Shown: in pieces, positions 34,287-43,943 of the stretch | Layout of the letters: each line of letters opens with the position of its first letter | How positions within the stretch are numbered: position 1 is the stretch's first letter | Assembly: GCF_029076845.1 (NCBI RefSeq) | Contig: NZ_JARESE010000015.1 | Location: forward strand, 1 to 64,000 | Direction of reading: 5' to 3' | Length of the DNA stretch: 64,000 nucleotides | From: Novosphingobium album (ex Liu et al. 2023) | GTDB lineage: Bacteria > Pseudomonadota > Alphaproteobacteria > Sphingomonadales > Sphingomonadaceae | The notes under the pieces: generated by a model | What the model was told of the DNA's origin: nothing | What the model saw: only the letters and a program-made list of their open reading frames with translations | Database searches by the model: none | Made by a program: the position numbers and the translations under genes

Positions 34287-35286
34287 ATTCGTCGTCGCCC
34301 GATCCGAACACGATCACGCCTTCGGCCGACAGCCGGCGCGCGGCCGCGACGACCTGCTTCTGCGCGGCGACGACATCGGCGAGCTTGACCCGGCCGCGCG
34401 CCGCGATCTCGTCGCGCACGCCGTCGGCGGCGCGGCTCGACATCGCGCGGAAGAAGGTTTCGCGTTCTTCCTCGGCAATGCCCTTGAGCGAATCGATCAG
34501 CGTATCGTTGTCCACCTCGCGCAGCAGCGCGCCCATCGATTGCGGATCGAGGCCGAACAGATGCTCGAACTTGAACATCTCGTTCTCGATCTCCTTGGCC
34601 AGCGCCTTGTCGATCTTGGTGATTTCGGAAATGACGCGCTTTTCCACGACCTTGCCGGCGCCGTTGATGATGTCGGCCGCCTCGCGCGGGCCGCCGATCG
34701 ACAGCGCGGCCTGGCCGTGGCGTTCGCCGATGCGGCGCGTCAGCAGTTCTTCCAGCATGGCGATCGCCTCGGCCGAGACCGGGCCAAGCGTGGCGATGCG
34801 GTGGACGATCTCCGACTGCGCGTGCGGCGGCAGCGAATGCAGCACTTCGGCCGCGACTTCGGGATCGAGCTGGACCAGCAGCACCGCGACGGCCTGCGGA
34901 TGCTCGCCCTTGACCAGCGGCGTCAGCGCTTGCGGCGTGAGCCAGCGCGCCAGTTCGAGCGGCGATGCCTTGGGCGGCTCGGGCACGATGCGGCGCATCA
35001 GGTTTTCCGCCTTCACTTCGCCAACCGCGCGCGTCATCATCGTGTGCACCTGGCCGATCCGGTCATGCGCGACGAGCCCCAGCTTCTCGGTCTTCTCGAC
35101 GAAGCCGGTGATGGCCCCGGCGATGACTTCGGGGCTGATCTCGCCCAGCGCGCACATCTTCTCGCCCAGCAGGCGCAGTTCGTCGGGCTCCAGCTCGGAC
35201 AGGATCTGTGCGGCCTGATCCTCTTCCAGCAGCATGACCATCACGGCCGCGTTGCCCGCCGGATCGAGGGATGGAACCTGGCTCAT
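34279..35286 (-). CDS. fliG: Flagellar motor switch protein FliG
   Basis: The 335-residue rotor protein has N-terminal AAVMVMLLEEDQAAQILSEL (about 13-32), a middle domain with the EHPQ motif (VKGEHPQAVAVLLVQLDPEV, about 124-143), and the C-terminal torque helix with alternating charges (EERETFFRAMSSRAADGVRD, about 275-294). It connects FliF to FliM/FliN and interacts with MotA. It overlaps fliF by 4 bp. Confidence 0.96.
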   Translation of the reverse strand: MSQVPSLDPAGNAAVMVMLLEEDQAAQILSELEPDELRLLGEKMCALGEISPEVIAGAITGFVEKTEKLGLVAHDRIGQVHTMMTRAVGEVKAENLMRRIVPEPPKASPLELARWLTPQALTPLVKGEHPQAVAVLLVQLDPEVAAEVLHSLPPHAQSEIVHRIATLGPVSAEAIAMLEELLTRRIGERHGQAALSIGGPREAADIINGAGKVVEKRVISEITKIDKALAKEIENEMFKFEHLFGLDPQSMGALLREVDNDTLIDSLKGIAEEERETFFRAMSSRAADGVRDEIAARGRVKLADVVAAQKQVVAAARRLSAEGVIVFGSGDDEYV

Positions 35287-37010
35287 GCGGCTTTCTCCGG
35301 CTTGGCGGCTTCGCCTTCGGGCTGGTTGAGCATCTGGCGCAGCGCCTGCAGCGCGCTGTCGGGCCGCTGCGAGACGAGCTGCTGGGCCAGGCCCACTTGC
35401 CGCGACAGCAGATCGGAGCGCGAGATCTCGACATCGACGCCGCCTTCAAGGCTGACCGCGCGCGGGCCGGGGCTTCCCGCGATGGCGGGCGTGCCTTCGC
35501 TGGCCGTTTCCGCCACTTCGGCCACGTCCTCGCCATCGCCTTTCGCGCGCTTGAGGCGCTTGGGCTTGTCGCCGCGCACCGCCTTGACCAGCGGCCGCAC
35601 GCCGAGCAGCAGGACCAGCAGCACCGCGAGCACCGCCGCGCCATAGCGCACCACCATCGCGAACCAGGCGGTCTCGTAGAACGGCGTCGGCACGTCGACG
35701 ATTGGCTCGAAGCTGCGCATCACGACCTTGACCTGATCGCCGCGCTGCGGATTGGCGCCCACGGCGGCGCCGACCAGCGCCTCGATATCGCGGATGTCCT
35801 GCGGCTTGGCGCCCTTCATCGCGTTCTGCGACAGCGCGACCGCGACGGTCACGCGCTTGATCCCGCCGGGTCGCTGGTTGGCCACCGAGACTTCGCGGCC
35901 CAGCTCATACGTGCGGGTGGAACTGGATTCGCCGTTCGAGGGCGCCTGCTGGCCCGTGGGCGGCTGCGTGCCTTGCGGCGGCGCGGCGGTGGCCTGCGTC
36001 GCGGGCGGGGGCGTGTTCGCCAGCACGCCAGGAACGCCGGCGGCGGGCGCGGCGGCGGTCGATTGCGACTGCTGCTGCGTTTCGCTGCGGACGACGCCGT
36101 CCTTGTCGTAGCTTTCGCGGGCCGAAGTCACTTCGTCCATGTCGAGCTCGACCTGGATCTCGGTGGTGAAATTGCCGTCGCCCAGCATCGGCGTGAGCAG
36201 TTGCGAGACTTGCGCGCGCAGCTTTTCCTCCATGCGCGCCTGCATGTCGAGCCGGTCGTCCTCGGGGCTGGCCTTTTCGGACAGCAGGCGGCCGTGCTGG
36301 TCGATCACCCGCACCGCATCGAGCGAAAGGCCGGGCACCGAGCCGGCGACGAGATTGGTGATCGCCTGGACCTGGCTGTCGCTGAGCGAGCGCCCGCGCG
36401 CGAGGCGGACCATGACCGAGGCGGTCGGCGGGGCATTGTCGCGCACGAAGACGGACTTTTCGCCCTCGGCGATATGGACGCGAACGGATTCGACGCCGTC
36501 GATCTCCTGGATCGTCTGCTCCATGTCGTGCTCGCGCGCGGAGCGCAGCCGTTCGCCTTCCAGCGTGCGGCTGGCGCCCATCGGCAGCGAATCGAGCATC
36601 TTGTCGCCGCTTTCGGGCGTCGCCAGCGCGCCGTCCTGCGCCACCAGCATCCGCGCGCGGTAGAAATCGCCTTCATCGACGGTGAGCGCGCCCGTGTCGT
36701 TGTCGATCGTGTAGGGGATCGCGGCCTGATCCAGCGCGCCCACGACATTGGCCCGCTCGTTGTCGTCAAGCTGGGAATAGAGCGTGCGCTGGGGCGAGGG
36801 CGAAATCGTGGTGAAGGCCAGCGCGGCGGCGCCGATCGCCGATACGCCCAGGAACCAGGGCACCATGCGCTTGATCGCCGGCTGCGCGGCGAAGCTGCCC
36901 AGGCGGGTGAGCACGCTGCCACCGCGCGGATCGGTGAACGGGGCGATGAGCGAGGTCGAAGGCGCGGGCGCAAGCGCCATGCCTTCGCCGGCGGGAACGA
37001 GATCGGCCAT
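35283..37010 (-). CDS. fliF: Flagellar MS-ring protein FliF
   Basis: The 575-residue MS-ring subunit has two membrane helices (about 48-70 and 445-465), ring-building motifs between them (EGERLRSAREHDMEQTIQEI, about 160-180; ARGRSLSDSQVQAITNLVAG near 220) and a cytoplasmic C-terminal FliG-binding tail (AQQLVSQRPDSALQALRQML). A Pro/Gln/Thr-rich loop lies at about 330-385. The length is normal. It starts 3 bp after the fliE stop. Confidence 0.96.
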   Translation of the reverse strand: MADLVPAGEGMALAPAPSTSLIAPFTDPRGGSVLTRLGSFAAQPAIKRMVPWFLGVSAIGAAALAFTTISPSPQRTLYSQLDDNERANVVGALDQAAIPYTIDNDTGALTVDEGDFYRARMLVAQDGALATPESGDKMLDSLPMGASRTLEGERLRSAREHDMEQTIQEIDGVESVRVHIAEGEKSVFVRDNAPPTASVMVRLARGRSLSDSQVQAITNLVAGSVPGLSLDAVRVIDQHGRLLSEKASPEDDRLDMQARMEEKLRAQVSQLLTPMLGDGNFTTEIQVELDMDEVTSARESYDKDGVVRSETQQQSQSTAAAPAAGVPGVLANTPPPATQATAAPPQGTQPPTGQQAPSNGESSSTRTYELGREVSVANQRPGGIKRVTVAVALSQNAMKGAKPQDIRDIEALVGAAVGANPQRGDQVKVVMRSFEPIVDVPTPFYETAWFAMVVRYGAAVLAVLLVLLLGVRPLVKAVRGDKPKRLKRAKGDGEDVAEVAETASEGTPAIAGSPGPRAVSLEGGVDVEISRSDLLSRQVGLAQQLVSQRPDSALQALRQMLNQPEGEAAKPEKAA

Positions 37011-37013
37011 TTA

Positions 37014-37396
37014 TCAGACCCCCAACCGCATGATGTCCTGATAGGCGGACAGCAGCTTGTTGCGCACTTGCAGCGTCGCTTCGAAGGCGACGCCGGCTTC
37101 CTGCCGGGCGAGCATGACCTTGGCGACATCGGTCACTTCGCCACGCTGGTAGGCCTCGCCCAGCCCTTCGGCCTTGGCCTGCACGGCGTTGACGCCGTCG
37201 AGCGCGGACTTGAGGGTATCGGCGAAGCCCTGGGCCGGGCCCTGCGGCGCGGCCGTGCCTTGCGCGGCGCCGGCCTGGCCCGCGCCCTGCGGGCCGTGGA
37301 GCTGCTGCAGAAGCTGCGAACGGTCCATGATCTGCTGGCGCAAGGCCATGATCTGCTGGATGCCGCCCGCGCCGCCGCCAATGCCGCCGATGCCGC

Positions 37397-37400
<4 letters not shown>
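37014..37400 (-). CDS. fliE: Flagellar hook-basal body adaptor FliE
   Basis: The 128-residue protein ends with the conserved FliE helix (GEVTDVAKVMLARQEAGVAF, ATLQVRNKLLSAYQDIMRLG). The N-terminus is Gly-rich (GIGGIGGGAGGIQQIMALRQ). FliE joins the MS ring to the rod. It overlaps the sigma-54 activator stop by 4 bp, so activator and structural genes share a transcript. Confidence 0.92.
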
Positions 37401-38668
<1,268 letters not shown>

Positions 38669-38814
38669 TTTTTCTGACCCCCGAGAATTAACCACATTCC
38701 GAAGGCTCTTCTGCGCGTAAACGTCATAAACTTTGGTAATTTAAGGCCCCGTATTAACCCTTAGTTTCGCAGGTTTCGCAGGGGGCACCCGGCAGCCTCT
38801 TTCCGCACCCCGCC

Positions 38815-38841
38815 TTAAATTTGCCGGCCGGCAACCGCTCT
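38815..38841 (+). promoter_or_regulatory. Sigma-28 (FliA)-type promoter of fliC
   Basis: CCTTAAA (TTAAA at 38815-38819) is followed after 14 bp by ACCGCTCT (38834-38841). It matches the fliD and flgM elements in words and spacing. Transcription would start near 38848, about 68 nt before the flagellin ATG. Confidence 0.65.
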
Positions 38842-38915
38842 TGGCCTTGGCAGCCACGTCGGACGGTCCGGCACGGCAGCCCGGATCATCGGGACACCAC
38901 ACGGGAGTTTGCACA

Positions 38916-39740
38916 ATGTCTGTTATCAACACCAATATCTCGGCGATGAAGGCTTCGAACGCCTCGATCTCGGCCAACAAGATGCTCGGCACGGCGATGG
39001 AACGCCTTTCGACCGGCAAGCGCATCAACAGCGCGAAGGACGACGCCGCCGGCCTCGCCATCTCCACCACCATGACCGCGCAGGTCAAGGGCATGAGCCA
39101 GGGCATCCGCAACGCCAACGACGGCATCTCGCTGGCGCAGACCGCCGAAGGCGCGCTGTCGGAAGTCACCAACATGCTGCAGCGCGTTCGTGAACTGGCC
39201 GTGCAGTCCTCGTCGGGCACGTACCAGAGCTCGGACCGCACCTACATGCAGTCGGAAGTCACCGCGCTGACCGAGCAGATCGACGACGTTCTCTCGTCCA
39301 CCGAGTTCAACGGCAACTCGCTCTTCTCGACCACCTCGGGCACGGACGTCACTTTCGACATCCAGACCGGCGCGAACTCGGGCGAGACGATCACGCTGAC
39401 CTCGACCGCGATCGACGGCACCAACATCGACGCCACCGCGCTCGACGTGACCAGCGCCTCGGCCGCTTCGACCACGATCGACAACGTCGACCTGGCGCTT
39501 GCCGATGTGAACGCCACCCGCGCTTCGCTCGGTGCCGGCCAGAACCGCCTGGAATCGGCGGTCAACAACCTGACCAGCAACGTCACCAACCTGTCGGACG
39601 CGCGTTCGCGGATCGAAGACACGGACTACTCGGTCGAAACCACGAACATGGCCAAGGCCCAGATCCTCACCCAGGCCTCGACCGCGATGATCGCGCAGGC
39701 CAACCAGAGCCAGCAGAACGTGCTGTCGCTGCTGCGTTAA
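38916..39740 (+). CDS. fliC: Flagellin
   Basis: The 274-residue flagellin has both conserved polymerisation regions. The N-terminal part (about 1-140) holds [36 protein letters not shown] and [16 protein letters not shown]. The C-terminal part (about 200-274) ends [20 protein letters not shown], then [10 protein letters not shown]. The variable middle is only about 50 residues and Thr/Ser-rich, so this is a compact filament protein. GGGAG precedes ATG by 8 bases. It stands alone on the plus strand with a sigma-28-type promoter and a strong terminator. No flaF or flbT is adjacent. Confidence 0.97.
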   Translation: MSVINTNISAMKASNASISANKMLGTAMERLSTGKRINSAKDDAAGLAISTTMTAQVKGMSQGIRNANDGISLAQTAEGALSEVTNMLQRVRELAVQSSSGTYQSSDRTYMQSEVTALTEQIDDVLSSTEFNGNSLFSTTSGTDVTFDIQTGANSGETITLTSTAIDGTNIDATALDVTSASAASTTIDNVDLALADVNATRASLGAGQNRLESAVNNLTSNVTNLSDARSRIEDTDYSVETTNMAKAQILTQASTAMIAQANQSQQNVLSLLR

Positions 39741-39777
39741 GCCTTGCGGCCATGAAATAGCCTGTCCCTGCAGGCAT

Positions 39778-39814
39778 GGGCCCGGCGGTGATCCCCAGAC
39801 CGCCGGGCCCTTTT
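39778..39814 (+). terminator. Rho-independent terminator of fliC
   Basis: GGGCCCGGCGGT-N9-ACCGCCGGGCCC is a 12-bp perfect stem followed by TTTT, 38 bp after the flagellin stop. Confidence 0.92.
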
Positions 39815-39883
39815 CATGTTCTCGCCAGCCCGCCACCGGCGGGCTTTCGCGCGTGGGGCGCGAACATGGCGCGCGTGATGCGC

Positions 39884-40696
39884 CTATTCGGCGATGTTCA
39901 TCGCATAGCCGCGCCGGGCGAAGCGCCAGCCGTTCGCGGTGCGGACCAGTTCGTCGTCATAGCGCGCGGCGAATTTCAGCACCTGGCCATCGATGCGCGC
40001 GATCTCGCGCACGTGATCGCAGGCCGTGGCCCGGTCGCCCCGCACCGCCACGGCGCCGGTCATCGAGAGGAAGGCCAGCGCGTCCATCGTCGTGAAAAGC
40101 TGGTCCCAGCGTTCGGCCAGCGCCGCCTTGCCGCGGACCTCGCCCATCGACGTGACCCAGACGGCATCGTCGGTCCAGCAATCGAGCCATTGCTGCTTGT
40201 CCCGGCGCGAGGCGGCGTCGGCATAAGTGGCGTGCAGCTCGCGGATCGCGGCGCGGTCGGCCGGCGGCCCGGAAAAGCGGGCGGCGGGCAGGGGGCGCTG
40301 CTCGCGCTTGAGTGCATAGTCGCGATCGAGGAACAGCCAGCGGCCATCGCGGCGGACCAGCTCGTCCTGGTACTGGCCAACCAGTTCATAAGTCGAGCCA
40401 TCGGCATAGAGCAGGCTTTCGGCCTGTTGCAGCCGGCAGCGCGCGCGATCGTGCGTCACCTCGATCGCCCCGATCTGGACGAAGAAGGTCGTATCGACGA
40501 CGCCGGCCATGATCTCGTCGAACATGGCGCCGATCGCGGCGTGGCCGGTCAGGTCGAAATAGGGGCTCTTCCATCGCGCGTCCGGGGCATAGCAGGCCAG
40601 CCAGGCCGCGCGGTCGCGCCGGCTGCCGCCATCGGCATTGGTCTCGTAGAGTTCGCGGATGGCAAGGTGGTCCTCGCGCGGGCCGGTAAAGGGCAT
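39884..40696 (-). CDS. Tandem two-domain SnoaL/NTF2-like protein
   Basis: The 270-residue protein consists of two NTF2-like cone domains. Domain 1 (about 1-130) contains FTGPREDHLAIRELYETNAD, DRAAWLACYAPDARW and YQDELVRRDGRWLFLDRDYA; domain 2 (about 140-270) repeats the plan with DRAAIRELHATYADAASRRD, QWLDCWTDDAVW and YDDELVRTANGWRFARRGYA. The start ATG 40696 is 9 bp after the stop of the related single-domain gene upstream. NTF2-like proteins can be isomerases, dehydratases or dioxygenase beta-like subunits; no specific reaction is predicted. It is out of place inside a flagellar cluster. Confidence 0.8.
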   Translation of the reverse strand: MPFTGPREDHLAIRELYETNADGGSRRDRAAWLACYAPDARWKSPYFDLTGHAAIGAMFDEIMAGVVDTTFFVQIGAIEVTHDRARCRLQQAESLLYADGSTYELVGQYQDELVRRDGRWLFLDRDYALKREQRPLPAARFSGPPADRAAIRELHATYADAASRRDKQQWLDCWTDDAVWVTSMGEVRGKAALAERWDQLFTTMDALAFLSMTGAVAVRGDRATACDHVREIARIDGQVLKFAARYDDELVRTANGWRFARRGYAMNIAE

Positions 40697-40704
40697 TGGC
40701 CCGC

Positions 40705-41115
40705 TCAGCCGGGAAGCTCGGGAATGGTCAGGGTATAGTCGCGCCGGGCGAAGCGCCATTGCCCGTCCTGCCGCACCACGCGATCGTCATAGCGGCCGCA
40801 GAGCTTGAACACGCCGCCGGCCTTGAGCTGGACGACCTCGCGGGCATAGGACCGGCAAGTGGCCGTATCGCCGTCGATCTCGATCGCGCCGATCTCGCCC
40901 AGGAAGGCGACCGCTTCCCAGTCCTTCCACAGATCGTTCCAGGTGGCGCGCAGCTCGTCATGGCCGGTGCAGTCGAACAAGTGGCTGGTCCACTTGCCGT
41001 CGCTGGTGAAGCAGGCGATCCACGCCTCGCGGTCGCCCCGCCAGCTGGCATCGCCGTATGTGCCGTAAAGCTCGCGGATCGCCAGGCGGTCTTCGATAGG
41101 CCCGGTGAAGGACAT
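40705..41115 (-). CDS. Single-domain SnoaL/NTF2-like protein
   Basis: This 136-residue NTF2-like domain is clearly related to its neighbour: both begin M-x-FTGPxEDxLAIRELY, contain DREAWIACFTSDGKW or equivalent, and end with YDDRVVRQDGQWRFARRDYT. It is the first gene of a two-gene minus-strand unit, 9 bp before the tandem protein. The similarity of all three domains points to local duplication. There is no membrane segment or signal peptide. Confidence 0.8.
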   Translation of the reverse strand: MSFTGPIEDRLAIRELYGTYGDASWRGDREAWIACFTSDGKWTSHLFDCTGHDELRATWNDLWKDWEAVAFLGEIGAIEIDGDTATCRSYAREVVQLKAGGVFKLCGRYDDRVVRQDGQWRFARRDYTLTIPELPG

Positions 41116-41269
41116 GCGGCTCTCTCCCGATTTCGTTTTCGGGAGCGATGGTGCGCGAGCCGATCGGGCCGCGCAAGCCCGGAATGCGCCGCCGGGGCGG
41201 TTCCGCTCGCGCGGGGAGGGGCAGGCCGGTTCGTGCGGGGGGACCGAGCCCTCCGCCCCGCCGACGGGT

Positions 41270-42112
41270 TCAATCCAGCAGCGTGATCGAGATGCGCCGG
41301 TTGCGCGGATCGGCCGGATCGTTCGGGATCAGCAGCTCGCGATCGGCGACGCCTTCGATCCGCCTGAACCGGCTTTCGGCGATGCCGTCGCTCATCAGCG
41401 CCTGACGCGTGGCTTCGGCGCGGCCGGCCGAAAGCGACCAGTTGTTGCCGCTCATCCCGGCGCGCCAGGGCAAGGCATCGGTATGCCCGCGAATGGTGAG
41501 CGAGCCGGCATCCTGCCCCACCGCGTCGGCGATCGCGCGCAAGAGTTCGCTGGCGTCGGGCGTCAGGATGGTGGTGCCCAGGCGGAACATCGAGAAGTTG
41601 GCATCGTCCACCATGTCGATGCGCACGCCTTCGGTGGTATCGACCAGCCGCACTTGCTTGGCCAGCCGGCGCAGCGCTTCGCTTGACGCCAGCTTCTGCT
41701 GGATCGCCTGCTTGGCGCGCGCGGTGCGCTTGATCTTGGTGCCGCCTTCCTTGGGCCCGCCGGTCGCGTCGCGCGGGATGGTCATGGCGCGGGTGCCGGT
41801 CTGCCCGGCCTGATGTGGATAGTTGTCGGCATCGACCAGCGACGAGCCGCCCAGCACGCCCGCGGCCGAACCGGCGCTGGCTTCCCGGGTCTTGACCAGG
41901 GTGGGGGTGAAATAGTCGGCAATGCCCTTGCGCTGCTTTTCGGTGGTCGCGCCCAGGATCCACAGCAGGAGGAAGAACGCCATCATCGCGGTGACGAAAT
42001 CGGCATAGGCGACTTTCCACGCGCCGCCGTGGTGGCCGCCGGCAACGACGGTGATCTTCTTGACGATGATCGGCGGCGGCGGCTCGTTCTTGCCGCGCTT
42101 GGGGGTCGCCAT
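41270..42112 (-). CDS. motB: Flagellar stator protein MotB
   Basis: The 280-residue protein has one membrane helix with the proton-binding aspartate (KVAYADFVTAMMAFFLLLWI, about residues 33-52), a flexible Thr/Gly/Lys-rich region, and the C-terminal OmpA-like peptidoglycan-binding domain (LTIRGHTDALPWRAGMSGNN, about 205-224, ending NRRISITLLD). ATG 42112 follows the motA stop by one base; reading further upstream only enters motA DNA. Normal for MotB. It is the last gene of the flgB-to-motB run. Confidence 0.94.
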   Translation of the reverse strand: MATPKRGKNEPPPPIIVKKITVVAGGHHGGAWKVAYADFVTAMMAFFLLLWILGATTEKQRKGIADYFTPTLVKTREASAGSAAGVLGGSSLVDADNYPHQAGQTGTRAMTIPRDATGGPKEGGTKIKRTARAKQAIQQKLASSEALRRLAKQVRLVDTTEGVRIDMVDDANFSMFRLGTTILTPDASELLRAIADAVGQDAGSLTIRGHTDALPWRAGMSGNNWSLSAGRAEATRQALMSDGIAESRFRRIEGVADRELLIPNDPADPRNRRISITLLD

Positions 42113-42113
42113 G

Positions 42114-42977
42114 TCAGCGTCCCCGCATCGCGTCGAGCAGTTCCGAAAGGCCGGGGCGGAACGAATGGCCAAGGCCCGAGCGCGCGCTTTCGACCACCAG
42201 CGGCTGCGGCCAGCCGTGGAGCGAGGCGATCACCACTTGCTTGACCGCGTGAAAGATCATCTCGTCCTGCTCGATCACCTGCTTCAGCCGACCGGCCATC
42301 GGCCCGACGATGCCATAGGCCAGCAGCACACCCATGAACGTGCCGACCAGCGCCGAGCCGATCATCGCGCCCAGGATCGCCGGGGGCTTGTCGATCGAGC
42401 CCATGGTCTTGACCACGCCGAGCACGGCCGCGACGATGCCGAGCGCGGGCAGCGCGTCGGCCAGGCTTTGCAGCGTATGCTGCGGCTCGTGCATTTCCTG
42501 GAAATGCGTCTTCATCGCATTGTCCATCACCTCCTCGACCGCGTGGACTTCCAGCGTGCCCGAGGAGACGACGATCAGCGTCAGCGTGTCGCAGATCAGG
42601 TCCACCAGCGGCTTGTTGGTCAGCAGCCGGGGGAATTCGGCGAAGAGCGACGAGGTCTTGGGGTCCTGCACATGCGCCTCGAGCGCGACCGGGCCTTCGG
42701 AGCGCAGCAGCTTCATCAGCCGCGTCGTCAGGATGATCGCGTCGATATGATCCTGCTTGTTGTGCTGCGGACCCTTGAAGATCTTCTTGAACGAGCCGCC
42801 CAGCGACTTGAGCTCGTGCAGCGAATTGCCGGTGATGATCGCGCCCACGGCGGCGCCGCCGATGATCAGCATCTCGTGCGGGATCGCTTCGAAGACGGGC
42901 CCCAGCGCGCCGCCAGTGATGGCGAAGCCTCCGAAGACCATCACCAGCAGGATGACGACACCGATCGCAGCGTACAT
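42114..42977 (-). CDS. motA: Flagellar stator protein MotA
   Basis: The 287-residue four-helix stator protein carries the family features HEMLIIGGAAVGAIITGNSL (helix 2), a cytoplasmic loop with the charged torque residues (RLMKLLRSEGPVALEAHV, about 86-103) and the paired C-terminal helices (PALGIVAAVLGVVKTMGSID; LVGTFMGVLLAYGIVGPMAG) with the Pro and Ser/Thr of the proton path. It follows flgL by 37 bp and precedes motB by one base, so stator genes are in the hook-gene transcript. Confidence 0.95.
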   Translation of the reverse strand: MYAAIGVVILLVMVFGGFAITGGALGPVFEAIPHEMLIIGGAAVGAIITGNSLHELKSLGGSFKKIFKGPQHNKQDHIDAIILTTRLMKLLRSEGPVALEAHVQDPKTSSLFAEFPRLLTNKPLVDLICDTLTLIVVSSGTLEVHAVEEVMDNAMKTHFQEMHEPQHTLQSLADALPALGIVAAVLGVVKTMGSIDKPPAILGAMIGSALVGTFMGVLLAYGIVGPMAGRLKQVIEQDEMIFHAVKQVVIASLHGWPQPLVVESARSGLGHSFRPGLSELLDAMRGR

Positions 42978-43014
42978 TTCTAAACTACCCCCAGAATGGA
43001 ACCGGGCCGCGCGG

Positions 43015-43935
43015 TCAGCGCAGCTGGTCGAACAGGGTCAGGCTGGCGAGCTTGCCGAAGCTCGCCTGGCTGACTTCCAGCACCGTCATCGTTTCCTGCA
43101 GCTTGGCCACGGCCGAGGCGACATCGGTGCCGCCGATGTCGGCTTCCTCGGCCGAACGCGTCTCGCCCATGTCCACGCGGCGATCGCCGGTCATTTCGAT
43201 CCAGGCCAGGCGCGTGCCCACCACCGTCTGCCCGGTCGTGACCGAATCCAGCCCGGCCGACAGCGAATCGAGTGCGGTGCGCGCGGCGCCGGCCGGATCG
43301 GTGGCGGTGCTCTGCAGCGCGTCGGCCAGGTTCTTGACCACCGCCATCAGGTTGGTGGGCGTGCCGTTGACCGTGAAGTTCAGGAATTCCGGCCCGGTGA
43401 TACTGCGCGTCACGCTCTGGCCTTCGCCCAGCGGCAGGCTGCCCGCGCCGGGGGTGCCGACATAGACCGCGTTGCCCGCGGCATCGAGCTGATAGGCATC
43501 GGCCGTGCTTTCGCCGCCGAACAGCGCGTGCCCGCTCGAATCGCGCGCGTTGGCCAGCGCGAACAGGTTGTCGTGGATCGCCTGGAGTTCCTGGCCGATG
43601 CTGGCGCGCTGATCGGTGGTCAGGGTGTCGCTGGCCGCCTGCGTCGCCAGCTCGGTGGCGTGGGTGATGTAGTCGGAAAAGTCCGACAGCGTCGAATCCG
43701 CCAGCGTGAGATCGGCGTTGGCGCGGTTGGCATTGGCCACGTCGATCGCGGAAAGCTTGTCGGTGCGCATCAGCGTGCGCAGCCGCGATGCCGCCACCGG
43801 ATCGTCCGACGACTTGGACAGCCGTTCGCCCCGGCCAAGCTGCGCCTGGATCGATTCCGCTTCGGAACGCAGCGCCTTGATGTCGCGGCGGGAGCGTTCG
43901 AAGAAAGCGCTGGTGCTGGTGGAGACGATCGGCAT
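43015..43935 (-). CDS. flgL: Hook-filament junction protein FlgL
   Basis: The 306-residue HAP3 protein has a flagellin-like N-terminus (STSTSAFFERSRRDIKALRS, ERLSKSSDDPVAASRLRTLM) and C-terminal ARLAWIEMTGDRRVDMGETR, then ETMTVLEVSQASFGKLASLT. It joins FlgK to the filament. It is 8 bp after flgK. Slightly short but complete. Confidence 0.92.
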   Translation of the reverse strand: MPIVSTSTSAFFERSRRDIKALRSEAESIQAQLGRGERLSKSSDDPVAASRLRTLMRTDKLSAIDVANANRANADLTLADSTLSDFSDYITHATELATQAASDTLTTDQRASIGQELQAIHDNLFALANARDSSGHALFGGESTADAYQLDAAGNAVYVGTPGAGSLPLGEGQSVTRSITGPEFLNFTVNGTPTNLMAVVKNLADALQSTATDPAGAARTALDSLSAGLDSVTTGQTVVGTRLAWIEMTGDRRVDMGETRSAEEADIGGTDVASAVAKLQETMTVLEVSQASFGKLASLTLFDQLR

Positions 43936-43943
43936 GGCTTACC

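Noticed and set aside
38727..38753. TAAA-N15-GCCCCGTA as the fliC promoter
   Set aside because: The -10 half matches the enteric sigma-28 word at only four of eight positions; the element at 38815-38841 shares words and spacing with fliD and flgM and is closer to the gene.
38842..38915. Sigma-54 site upstream of fliC (TTGGCAGCCACG, CCGGCACGGCAG)
   Set aside because: Neither has GC exactly 10 bp after GG, so the -24/-12 spacing fails.
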